Origin: Alteromonas sp. ALT199
GTDB lineage: Bacteria > Pseudomonadota > Gammaproteobacteria > Enterobacterales > Alteromonadaceae
Assembly: GCF_018619335.1 (NCBI RefSeq)
Contig: NZ_JAHHDX010000001.1
Span: 1-34,167, forward strand
Reading direction: 5' to 3'
Length of the DNA stretch: 34,167 bases
A program made the translations under genes and the position numbers. Positions 1 through 8,032 of this stretch are shown one piece after another. The notes beneath the pieces are model-generated. The model had not been told where the DNA came from and searched no databases. It saw nothing but the letters and a program-made list of their open reading frames with translations. The first letter of the stretch is position 1; each line of letters begins with the position of its first letter.

Positions 1-577
1 ATTAAAGTCTTATTCGTATGGTCAGTCTTGTCAACTCTTAAAATAAAACATTTGAAAACGTTTTAAATGCTCAAAGTTAACATAAAGAGATGAAAGTTCA
101 CCGCCAGCAATGAGGCAAAAACGATAGAACGGCTGTGTCAGCTTTCTGTTCATAGACCTGACGGCCACCTGCTAAACAATTAGGTTGGCAACCGGCCTAA
201 AGCTACAACTCTACTTAATATTGATGAAAGTCTGCTCTAAGGGAATCAGGCTAGAGCCAGAAGGTAGGTACGAGCGTCAGTAGATCGCTCTTACCAGAAC
301 TTGGAAGTGGAAGATTCTCAACTTCCGCTCTTTGTCTCTAGTCGCCGTGCAGTCGGGACTGCATGACCGACTGCTAATCGCTCATTTCTGTCGTTCGATA
401 TTACACACCTGAGCGGCCGGAATACGTACACATCGGCCCCACAGGCCTTTTAAGACAAACAGCAAACCTTCACACACCACACAAATGGTCGATAACGCGT
501 GGGCTAAAATTAGAAACGATGTGACATAGCCCATGTATTAAATTCCAGCACTCATAGTAAGCGGCTAAAGTGCACTA
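1..577. other. gene-free stretch with small inverted repeats
   Basis: No open frame longer than a few dozen codons looks coding here, and no tRNA- or rRNA-like sequence was recognised. Two inverted repeats are visible. GGAAGT (303-308) pairs with ACTTCC (321-326). GCAGTCGG (349-356) pairs with CCGACTGC (367-374). Neither is followed by a T-run, so they are not obvious terminators. The stretch could be the downstream region of a gene left of the window, an eroded gene, or a structured RNA; the sequence alone does not decide. Confidence 0.4.
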
Positions 578-1180
578 TTAGAACTTGCCAAGAGTTTTCC
601 CTATAAATATAAATAAAGCGCCGCCAACAAGAAGGCTAATAGATAATACTAGTCCGTTTAATAAAACTCTATTAAGGCCTAGCGCTTGAACATTCGTAAA
701 TTCGTATGGATAAAATCTTGTCCATTTCCCATGAGACATTGTGTAAGCGGCATAAGTCAGCGGGAAAATGAGCCAATAGCCTAAGTTAGAGTATTGAAGC
801 TGTGTTTTTTCAACAAAGAAAAACCAGTAGGAAAGTGTGATTACGGGTGTAACTGCATGGACTAATAAATCTGAAATACGTTCAAACAATGAGAGTTTAA
901 GCCACCCATAGATAAGGTAGTTAGCAATACCAACTGTAACTATATAAAAAGTAATTGCAGTAGCTACATTGGGATTTTTGGCAAACTGAGTAACTAAATG
1001 CTCAGGCCAGAAAGTCAAAGCAGAGAACCAAACTAGGACAAGAAGGTTCGAAAGTGTTGTGTAATAGCTAAAATATTTCCAGACGACAACGCCTATGCTG
1101 TCGGGTCCTCGTTTCCTAATTTCTCTTATAAGGCTAATTATTAGTGCCAATGCTGTAATTAAAAAAAGAACAAAATCCAT
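578..1180 (-). CDS. Pr6Pr family membrane protein (FAR-17a/AIG1-like)
   Basis: This 200-residue protein is almost entirely hydrophobic, with about six predicted membrane segments, and should sit in the inner membrane. The family call rests on conserved features recognised by eye: YYTTLSNLLV near residue 40, HAVTPVITLSYWFFF in the middle, and the YAAYTMSHGKWTRFYPYEF block near residue 150. These are typical of the bacterial Pr6Pr group related to the eukaryotic FAR-17a/AIG1 membrane proteins. Eukaryotic members hydrolyse fatty-acid esters of hydroxy fatty acids; whether bacterial ones do is not known to me. The ATG is preceded by AGGA at good spacing, which supports the start. The gene is divergent from the hydrolase at 1539 and appears monocistronic. 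Confidence 0.75.
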   Translation of the reverse strand: MDFVLFLITALALIISLIREIRKRGPDSIGVVVWKYFSYYTTLSNLLVLVWFSALTFWPEHLVTQFAKNPNVATAITFYIVTVGIANYLIYGWLKLSLFERISDLLVHAVTPVITLSYWFFFVEKTQLQYSNLGYWLIFPLTYAAYTMSHGKWTRFYPYEFTNVQALGLNRVLLNGLVLSISLLVGGALFIFIGKTLGKF

Positions 1181-1538
1181 TTAAAGTCCTTTCGAAGAAA
1201 GAAGGTTCTAACAAATAAATAAGGCTCAAGTATTAAACTAATCGACCTCTAAAAAAAGGGAAAACTGCTTGTTTAGTCCAACTGCTACTAAATTAATCCG
1301 TCATAAATTTAGTATATTTAGCAATATGATAGGAAATAGCAGCCGAGTCAAAGTGATAAGAACAAGTGCAAAAGCATTTTCGTCAGTAAGTAGTTAATAG
1401 AAAATATGTTTGCCTACAAATTAAAACAACTTTACTCTAACCTTTACCTGTGAATAGCTTTTGCGTTTTTCTACAGCGTATTGATGTTTGCTCTTCGTCG
1501 GAAAAATTGAAAATTAGTGATAACAAGGAATCGTTATA
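1181..1538. promoter_or_regulatory. divergent intergenic region
   Basis: This AT-rich 358-base spacer lies between two genes that diverge, so it must hold the promoter for each. It contains no convincing open frame. No operator family was recognised in it. An AAGGA about ten bases before the ATG at 1539 can serve as ribosome binding site for the hydrolase gene. Confidence 0.4.
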
Positions 1539-3260
1539 ATGCCTAATCTTGCAGCCTGTCTAGTCATTAGTTTTCTACTCTTGATTGGTTTATGCGCCTG
1601 CCAACCATCTTCAAAACCTGAAAAGCCTCTTAATAGCCCTTCAAAACAAACTCTCGAGTTTGACCGACTATTTACCCAATTCGATGATATAAATAAGCCA
1701 GGGGCCTCAGTTGCAGTTCTGCAGGATGGAGAGATTATATTTTCAAAAGGTTATGGCAGTGCAAACCTTGAATACGATATACCTGTTACGCCAGAAACTA
1801 TGTTTCACGTTGCATCTGTATCTAAGCAGTTTACCGTATTCGCCATTCTTCTACTTGCTGAAGAAGGTAAGTTAAATTTCGATGATGACATACGACAATA
1901 CATTCCAGAAGTGCCGGACTTTGGTTACACCATAACTTTACGACACTTAGCCTCACATACAAGCGGCATGCGAGATCAATGGAATTTGTTGCGTATGGCT
2001 GGTTGGCGATTAGATGATGTAATCACTACCGAACACGTACTAAAAATAGTAGCGCGACAAAAAGAGCTAAACTTCAAACCGGGAGAAGAGTTTCTGTACT
2101 CAAATACCGGGTTCACACTATTAGCAGAGGTTGTTGCACGTGTTAGCGGTAAATCTTTTGCTCAATTCACACAAGAAAGGCTGTTCACGCCATTGAATAT
2201 GAGTAACAGCTTGTTTTATGACGACCATCAAAAGATCGTTAGCAATAGGGCCTACTCATACGAGCGCAATGGCAATGGCTATAAAAAAAGTGTGTTGAAC
2301 TTTTCAAATGTAGGTGCAACTAGTTTGTTTACGACCGCAGAAGATCTGCTGAAATGGTCAGCTAATTTCACCGAACCGGCTGTGGGTAGCCCTGCTATAG
2401 TCAAGCAAATGAATACCCTTGCGTCATTAAACAATGGAGAAACATTTGGTGGCGCATATGGGCAATTTATTAGCCATTACAAAGGTACCAAATATATTCA
2501 GCATAGCGGCGGAGACGCAGGATTTCGTTCGTATTTGGCTCGATTCCCTAAACAGAATTTAGCAATAGCAATATTGAATAATGGCGCAGATGCAAGGCCA
2601 TGGGAATTGGCTCTGCAAATTGCTGACAGGCTTTTGAAGAAAGACACCCCTCCCCCTCAGAACGCGATTGCTGACGCATTTCTTGAGTCAATCTCACCTA
2701 AACAAATGTCTAATTCTCTTGAGTTAGATGAAGACATTCTTAATGCCTATGTGGGTCACTATTGGTATGAACTAGAAGCGTACTCACGAGAGATTTATTT
2801 AGAAAACGGTAAACTAATGTATTCAAGAGGCCAAGACGACGTAAGCGTGTTAGCTCCTATCAGCGAAAACACCTTCAGAATGCTGAATGTAGAGGGAGAG
2901 ATTTATGTTAACTTTACTAAAGATGACGAGAAAAGCTTAATGACAGTGCGGGTAGACAATGTCGATACATATGTGTCGGTTGGCTATACACCAGTCAAAA
3001 TAACCAAAACCTGGTTATCGCAATTCGCCGGCAGTTACTTCAGCCCTGAACTTTCTTCCACTTATCACTTTTCACCAGAAAATAAACAGCTGAAAATTTC
3101 TCATCACCGTCTAAGCGACCATTATATTGCGCCAGTCAAAGATGACTTTTTTAGCTCACAAGTTGGCGATATCCTATTCGAGCGCGATGTTCACGGTGAG
3201 GTGAATGGCTTTAGGATATCTAACGGTCGTGTTCGCAATCTTTATTTTAGGAAACTATAG
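1539..3260 (+). CDS. serine hydrolase lipoprotein, class C beta-lactamase/PBP-like family
   Basis: The 573-residue product begins with a lipoprotein signal peptide ending in the lipobox LCAC (Cys21), so it is probably anchored in an envelope membrane facing the periplasm. The beta-lactamase-type domain covers about residues 45-375. It has the SxxK motif SVSK at 93-96 (Ser93 the presumed nucleophile), the YxN motif YSN at 187-189, and an HSG triad near residue 325 replacing the classical KTG. A second C-terminal domain of about 190 residues, beta-rich by appearance, matches the lipocalin-like tail seen in many members of this family. Family enzymes include D-aminopeptidases, esterases and penicillin-binding hydrolases; true beta-lactamase activity is not implied. 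The gene ends at a strong shared terminator. Confidence 0.85.
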   Translation: MPNLAACLVISFLLLIGLCACQPSSKPEKPLNSPSKQTLEFDRLFTQFDDINKPGASVAVLQDGEIIFSKGYGSANLEYDIPVTPETMFHVASVSKQFTVFAILLLAEEGKLNFDDDIRQYIPEVPDFGYTITLRHLASHTSGMRDQWNLLRMAGWRLDDVITTEHVLKIVARQKELNFKPGEEFLYSNTGFTLLAEVVARVSGKSFAQFTQERLFTPLNMSNSLFYDDHQKIVSNRAYSYERNGNGYKKSVLNFSNVGATSLFTTAEDLLKWSANFTEPAVGSPAIVKQMNTLASLNNGETFGGAYGQFISHYKGTKYIQHSGGDAGFRSYLARFPKQNLAIAILNNGADARPWELALQIADRLLKKDTPPPQNAIADAFLESISPKQMSNSLELDEDILNAYVGHYWYELEAYSREIYLENGKLMYSRGQDDVSVLAPISENTFRMLNVEGEIYVNFTKDDEKSLMTVRVDNVDTYVSVGYTPVKITKTWLSQFAGSYFSPELSSTYHFSPENKQLKISHHRLSDHYIAPVKDDFFSSQVGDILFERDVHGEVNGFRISNGRVRNLYFRKL

Positions 3261-3271
3261 CTAACTACAAT

Positions 3272-3323
3272 AAAAAAGGGCGTAAACACAAACACTCATG
3301 GTGTTCAGGTTTACGCCCTTTTT
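3272..3323. terminator. bidirectional rho-independent terminator
   Basis: A 15-base arm at 3273-3287 (core GGGCGTAAAC) pairs with 3309-3323 (core GTTTACGCCC). AACAC and GTGTT inside the loop can extend the stem. The arms begin in an A-run and end in a T-run, so the structure works on both strands. It lies between the convergent hydrolase gene and fabB, and probably ends both transcripts. Confidence 0.9.
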
Positions 3324-3379
3324 GTTTTTTGAAACTTCTTAAATAAAGCTAAAAAGTTTACTAATTCAAGCGGTTTTAT

Positions 3380-4594
3380 TTAACCGTTGTAACGCTGCAT
3401 AACCAGCGTTGCGTTAGTGCCGCCGAAGCCAAAGCTATTTGACATCACTGTGTTCAGTGTTGCTTCACGTGCTTCAGTAACAATATCTAAGCCTTGTGCT
3501 GCATCGTCCAGCGTGTCGATGTTAATTGATGGCGCGATAAAGTTATTTTCCATCATCAACAAGCTATAGATAGCTTCGTTTACACCCGCTGCACCTAGTG
3601 CGTGACCTGTCAGAGACTTTGTAGCACTAATAGGCACGCCAGCTTGGCCAAACACCTCTTGAATAGCCGCAAGCTCTTTCACATCGCCTACAGGCGTTGA
3701 TGTGCCGTGGGTGTTCAAGTAATCGATTGGTGCATCGATATTTTGCATTGCCATCTTCATGCAACGAATTGCGCCTTCACCCGACGGTGCAACCATGTCG
3801 AAACCGTCTGATGTAGCACCGTAACCTACAACTTCGCCGTAGATTTTTGCGCCGCGTGCAAGTGCGTGTTCAAGTTCTTCAACAACAACCATACCGCCAC
3901 CGCCAGAACTTACAAAGCCGTCGCGTGCTGCGTCATAAGTACGTGATGCCACAGCTGGATTATCGTTATATTTTGAGCTTAGTGCGCCCATCGCGTCGAA
4001 CTGACTTGATAGTGACCAATGTAGCTCTTCACCGCCACCGGCGAATACTACGTCTTGCTTACCAAGTTGAATAAGCTCTAGTGCATTACCTATACAGTGG
4101 GCGCTAGTTGCACACGCAGAGGCAATTGAATAGTTCACGCCGCGAATTTTAAACGGTGTGGCTAAGCAAGCCGAAACCGTAGACGCCATACAGCGAGGTA
4201 CCATGTATGGACCTACACGTTTAACGCCTTTTTCGCGAAGAATATCTGCAGAAAGTACTTGGTTTTCAGAAGACGCGCCACCTGAGCCTGCGATAATACC
4301 TGTACGCTCGTTTGAAATGTCGCTTTCTTCTAGTCCAGAGTCTGCAATGGCTTGTTGCATAGCCACGTATGCATAGCCTGCTGCATCGCCCATAAAACGC
4401 ATTGCTTTACGGTCGATGTGCTCTTTTAAATTGATATCTATGTCGCCCCAAACTTGGCTGCGAAGGCCCATTTCGGCGAACTGTTCTGAAAATGTAATTC
4501 CAGACTTACCTGCCTTAAGTGAAGCAAGTACGTCTTCTTTATTTACGCCGATGCTCGATACAATACCAAGACCGGTGATAACTGCTCTTCTCAT
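3380..4594 (-). CDS. fabB: beta-ketoacyl-ACP synthase I
   Basis: FabB condenses malonyl-ACP with acyl-ACP in cytosolic type II fatty acid synthesis and is the isoform needed for unsaturated fatty acids. The 404-residue protein has the usual family length. It carries the full Cys-His-His triad: Cys161 in ASACATSAH, His296 in [11 protein letters not shown] and His331 in [11 protein letters not shown]. The N-terminal [16 protein letters not shown] and the [12 protein letters not shown] block are FabB-like rather than FabF-like. The C-terminal [13 protein letters not shown] glycine-rich strand is present. In enteric bacteria fabB lies next to mnmC; here an acyl-CoA synthetase and a kelch gene come between. 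A possible fatty-acid-regulator operator lies about 210-225 bases upstream. Confidence 0.97.
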   Translation of the reverse strand: MRRAVITGLGIVSSIGVNKEDVLASLKAGKSGITFSEQFAEMGLRSQVWGDIDINLKEHIDRKAMRFMGDAAGYAYVAMQQAIADSGLEESDISNERTGIIAGSGGASSENQVLSADILREKGVKRVGPYMVPRCMASTVSACLATPFKIRGVNYSIASACATSAHCIGNALELIQLGKQDVVFAGGGEELHWSLSSQFDAMGALSSKYNDNPAVASRTYDAARDGFVSSGGGGMVVVEELEHALARGAKIYGEVVGYGATSDGFDMVAPSGEGAIRCMKMAMQNIDAPIDYLNTHGTSTPVGDVKELAAIQEVFGQAGVPISATKSLTGHALGAAGVNEAIYSLLMMENNFIAPSINIDTLDDAAQGLDIVTEAREATLNTVMSNSFGFGGTNATLVMQRYNG

Positions 4595-4965
4595 AGTTTA
4601 CCCTTTGCGTTGTTGCGGCTTATGGTAACGATTTTGAATGGTAAAGTGGTCTGCTCTGCCAAATGCTATGCTTAAAAAGGTAAACATCAGCCGCTCAACT
4701 CCAATTGCTATGCTGAGACCCCTGAGCCTTTAATGTGCAAATAGTTGGTTTACGTAAAAACCTTATCATCTTGAAATCAATTGGGACTAGGTCTTACAGG
4801 CGTTGAACGTTTTGTTTCAAGCAAGTGACCTTCTCTCTAACCACTCGTATCGTTTTTACCGTCTTCGTTTGTTTAATAATTCCAATGTAGCACGAATATA
4901 CAGGGTTATGACCAGCCTTTATTTATACCTTCACAAAACCTTCAAACTTGCTTTAGCCGTTTCGA
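4595..4965. promoter_or_regulatory. fabB upstream region
   Basis: This 371-base gap separates fabB from the acyl-CoA synthetase, both on the minus strand. It has no convincing gene; an open frame at 4803-4988 lacks a ribosome binding site and runs into the neighbouring gene's end. It holds an imperfect palindrome at 4803-4820 that may be an operator. On the minus strand a weak promoter can be drawn there: TTGAAA at 4820-4815, then TGTAAG at 4798-4793 after 16 bases. Confidence 0.4.
4803..4820. promoter_or_regulatory. candidate PsrA-like fatty-acid operator
   Basis: The 18-mer TTGAACGTTTTGTTTCAA is an imperfect palindrome. It resembles the PsrA-type pattern TTGAAAC-N4-GTTTCAA as I recall it, with the left arm deviating at two positions. 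It overlaps a possible -35 hexamer of a promoter reading toward fabB. PsrA is a TetR-family repressor that responds to long-chain fatty acids in many gammaproteobacteria. The assignment is an inference from one degenerate site. Confidence 0.35.
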
Positions 4966-6531
4966 TTACTGAGCGAATTGTGCTCTAAGTTTGTTTTTGA
5001 ATATTTTGCCCGTATCTTCTCTGGGTAAAGTGTCGTGTATTTGCACAACTTTAGGCCACTTAAACCGTGCTATTTTCCCCTCTAAGTATCCGTGCAATCT
5101 ATCAAGGGAAAGCGTGTTGTCAGTTGAACACTGAACAGCAACCACTACTTTTTCACCAAACTCTTCATCTGGTATACCAAATACTGCACAGTCGATTACA
5201 TCAGGCATTTTAATAATAACGCTCTCTATTTCCGCGGGAAAAATATTGGCACCACCGGAAATGATCATGTCTTTTTTCCTATCACAAATATAAAGGTAAC
5301 CATCTTCGTCTACATAGCCCATGTCGCCCAAAGTGGTGAATTCACCAACATGTAAGTCACTGGGCGCGCCATTAGTATTGGTATATTTGAACGGCGCAAA
5401 CATGGAAAGGTGTGCATAGATAACGCCAACATCCCCTACTTCACACGCCTCTTTATTGTCGCTCAGTATTTTAATTGCGGCACCGGGAATGGGTTTACCC
5501 ACAGAGTTAGGCTTAGCTAATGCCTCTTGAGACGAAATTAGGGTCATAAATCCCAATTCACTCGCCCCGTATGATTCATAAAAAATTGGACCAAACCATT
5601 TTATCATTGCTTCTTTAACATCACTTGGCAGTGCAGAGCCTGTCGATAGCGCAAACCGTAGGCTTGAAATGTCGTATTTGCTTTTTACCGATTCAGGAAG
5701 TTTGAGTAGCCTCACCATCATGGTGGGAACAATATAGGCGTGAGTAAGTTTAAACCGCTCTATGTCTTGTAAAAAGCGTTCGGGGTCGAATTGAGGTTCA
5801 ATGTATACATCAATATTACCCGCTGCTAAACAGCACAGCGTAAGCGCATGAGGTGCACTGTGATAAAGCGGTGCAGATACGAAAAAGCGATCGCCTTCCG
5901 ACAATTGCATTAACGCTTCAGAGAGACCTTTGAATATTAAATAAGGATCAGGACGCGTTAAGTCTTCATCGCGCTTAATACCTTTAGGTTTTCCTGTACT
6001 GCCCGACGTATACGGAAACATGCCCTTGAAGCGTTTTGGCGGTTTATTGTGGCGCTTTGCGTTTGGGGCAGCTAATAGCGTATCAAGGCACTGATACTGT
6101 TCCCCATTTTTCGGCTCTGATGCTAACAGTGAATTATCTATAAGGTGATAGCGCTCTAAAATGCTGTCCGGCGTTTTAATCGTGTATATCACTGACAAGG
6201 TGGGAACGAGTGACAATGATTGGAGGTCATTCTCCCCCTTTAACAAATCGCGATGAGCGAGCAGCACTTTAGCACCGCAGTCGTCCAGAATAGGCAAAAG
6301 TTCGACAATGGGGCTGTGCCAATTAAGTAAAACATAGCGCAAACCCACATATCTGCATGCCTCTACTATTTCGAATATATCGACGTGGTTTCGCATAAAA
6401 ATAGCTACCACATCGTTTTCTTTTACATCTTGCTCGGCAAGTGCTTGCGCGATGATACGTGCACGATCATCCATTTCGTCTCTTGTGCGTTTGCAAATGC
6501 TTTGACCACATTGGTGAAACACGCCCGCCAT
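4966..6531 (-). CDS. acyl-CoA synthetase (AMP-dependent ligase, ANL superfamily)
   Basis: The product adenylates a carboxylic acid and transfers it to coenzyme A. The core motifs are all present: the P-loop YTSGSTGKPKG near residue 175, YESYGASELG near 320, the hinge DRKKDMIISGG near 415, and the C-terminal PREDTGKIFKNKLR, whose lysine is the catalytic one in this superfamily. Length is 521 residues from the ATG at 6531, chosen because AGGGAGAAG lies just upstream; an upstream in-frame TTG at 6579 has no such signal. The substrate cannot be read from the sequence; medium- or long-chain or aromatic acids are all possible. It lies upstream of fabB on the same strand, but 371 bases separate them, so cotranscription is doubtful. 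The kelch gene diverges from it. Confidence 0.88.
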   Translation of the reverse strand: MAGVFHQCGQSICKRTRDEMDDRARIIAQALAEQDVKENDVVAIFMRNHVDIFEIVEACRYVGLRYVLLNWHSPIVELLPILDDCGAKVLLAHRDLLKGENDLQSLSLVPTLSVIYTIKTPDSILERYHLIDNSLLASEPKNGEQYQCLDTLLAAPNAKRHNKPPKRFKGMFPYTSGSTGKPKGIKRDEDLTRPDPYLIFKGLSEALMQLSEGDRFFVSAPLYHSAPHALTLCCLAAGNIDVYIEPQFDPERFLQDIERFKLTHAYIVPTMMVRLLKLPESVKSKYDISSLRFALSTGSALPSDVKEAMIKWFGPIFYESYGASELGFMTLISSQEALAKPNSVGKPIPGAAIKILSDNKEACEVGDVGVIYAHLSMFAPFKYTNTNGAPSDLHVGEFTTLGDMGYVDEDGYLYICDRKKDMIISGGANIFPAEIESVIIKMPDVIDCAVFGIPDEEFGEKVVVAVQCSTDNTLSLDRLHGYLEGKIARFKWPKVVQIHDTLPREDTGKIFKNKLRAQFAQ

Positions 6532-6754
6532 ATCTTCTCCCTGAACAATTTTCAATAGACTTACAGCTAAATTTAACAAATTATTTACAACGACAATTAA
6601 ATAAACGTATTGTTTTTACTGATAGATTGTTATTTGCAGAAGCAATAAGAAAAGATGAGTTTTAAGCAGATACAAACTTTTGCGGAAAAACAAAAAGGTG
6701 ACAGGTAGAATACACGGCAAAACGTACGAAATTTAGATAAAACTGAAGATTGCT

Positions 6755-8029
6755 GTGTTATTAAAAAAGCTAAGAACCATTGCTCTAAACATTTTCCAAA
6801 GTGCGATACCTCGACTTTCTTTCGTGGTGGCTGCCTTTGTCATTGCTTCTGCAGCGACTGTCTCAGCAACAGCTGGGCCTATCGTTCTCCCCGCGCTGCC
6901 AGAGCCTGTTTCAAACAATGCCGTAGCTTCTGTCACCATAAACGACACACAATATGTATTTAGTTTTATGGGGCTGGGCAAAGGTAAAACCCATAACGAT
7001 GTGCACAACCGTGCTTGGCAGCTTGTTATCAACAACAACGAAAAACCTTTGCAGTGGCAAGCTCTTTCCCCAGTTCCATCCAGTCTTGCGCTAAAAGGCC
7101 GTTTGGCATCAGTAGCAGTGGGCGTAAAAAACAGCGTTTACATTTTTGGCGGCTATACGGTGGATGAGCATCATAATGAAATTAGTACGCCAGATGTTTA
7201 TAAATACTCGCCTATAACTGGGGAATATACGCTATTGGCGCCTATGCCCGCGCCTGTTGATGATGCTTCTGCACTGGTTTACCAAGACCGCTACGTTTAC
7301 TTAGTTTCAGGCTGGCACAACGATGGCAATGTAAACCTGGTACAAGTTTACGATACGCAAATCGATCAATGGCAGCAGGCGAGCCCATTCTTAGGTAACC
7401 CAGTATTCGGTCAAGCTGGCGGCATCGTCAACAATGTCATGGTTATTTGTGACGGCGTATCAGTAACGCCTCACAGTGATAAACGCCGCAGCTTTGCTGC
7501 AGAAACCGCCTGCTTTAAAGGTGAAATTGACAAGGAAAACCCTTTTAAGATTGATTGGCGTACGCTTCAACATCCAACGGGTACTGCCCGCTATCGCATG
7601 GCAGCAGCGGGCGATGAGGCCACCAATAAAATCTATTTTGTGGGCGGTTCGACTAATCCGTACAACTACAATGGGATTGGTTATAACGGCGAGCCATCAA
7701 CTGCGAATGACGCCATTTGGGCCTTTGATATTGCAAAAGAAACTTGGGGTATATCGAAAACAGAAGCTGAAGCGTCTACCATGGATCATCGCGGATTAAT
7801 TAACGTTAACGGTTCTTGGGTCACCATTGGCGGTATGCTTGGCGCGCAGCGCGTTACTAGTAAAGTCATCAAGCATTTTTCAGCACACGCAGAGGCGTCT
7901 TGTTCACCAACACAACAAACTAGCTCTAACGTTTCAATTCAATCGTCGGATGGGCAAGCTGATGAACGAGTAAAAACAGCCCCCAATTTAGAGTGCCAAC
8001 ACCAAAACAATGTAAACGGAGAAAAATAA
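6755..8029 (+). CDS. kelch-repeat periplasmic protein (NanM/galactose oxidase-type propeller)
   Basis: The 424-residue product starts with a signal-peptide-like N-terminus (hydrophobic core about residues 20-38, likely cleavage near ATAGP). It continues with kelch-type beta-propeller repeats: VYIFGGYTVDEHH near residue 128, VYLVSGWHNDG near 185, and KIYFVGGSTNP near 290. The pattern resembles cyclically permuted mutarotase or N-acetylneuraminate epimerase propellers, but no sialic acid genes are nearby, so the substrate is open. The last 45 residues are low-complexity and polar, unlike the propeller. The start is a GTG with GAAG upstream. The stop lies three bases before mnmC, so the two are almost certainly cotranscribed although their functions look unrelated. 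Confidence 0.8.
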   Translation: MLLKKLRTIALNIFQSAIPRLSFVVAAFVIASAATVSATAGPIVLPALPEPVSNNAVASVTINDTQYVFSFMGLGKGKTHNDVHNRAWQLVINNNEKPLQWQALSPVPSSLALKGRLASVAVGVKNSVYIFGGYTVDEHHNEISTPDVYKYSPITGEYTLLAPMPAPVDDASALVYQDRYVYLVSGWHNDGNVNLVQVYDTQIDQWQQASPFLGNPVFGQAGGIVNNVMVICDGVSVTPHSDKRRSFAAETACFKGEIDKENPFKIDWRTLQHPTGTARYRMAAAGDEATNKIYFVGGSTNPYNYNGIGYNGEPSTANDAIWAFDIAKETWGISKTEAEASTMDHRGLINVNGSWVTIGGMLGAQRVTSKVIKHFSAHAEASCSPTQQTSSNVSIQSSDGQADERVKTAPNLECQHQNNVNGEK

Positions 8030-8032
8030 ACA

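Noticed and set aside
1539..3260. True AmpC beta-lactamase
   Set aside because: The protein is a lipoprotein with an extra C-terminal domain and HSG instead of KTG, which fits the broader serine hydrolase family better.
3847..4628. Several plus-strand open frames over fabB
   Set aside because: They are antisense to a fully motif-supported fabB and have no ribosome binding site or family resemblance.
4644..4660. FadR-like half-site (TGGTCTG) upstream of fabB
   Set aside because: Only one half matches the FadR consensus; the second half has several mismatches.
4803..4988. 61-codon plus-strand frame between fabB and the acyl-CoA synthetase
   Set aside because: No ribosome binding site, no family resemblance, and it runs into the end of a convergent gene.
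6733..7038. 101-codon minus-strand frame over the kelch gene start
   Set aside because: Antisense to a signal peptide and propeller with clear motifs.
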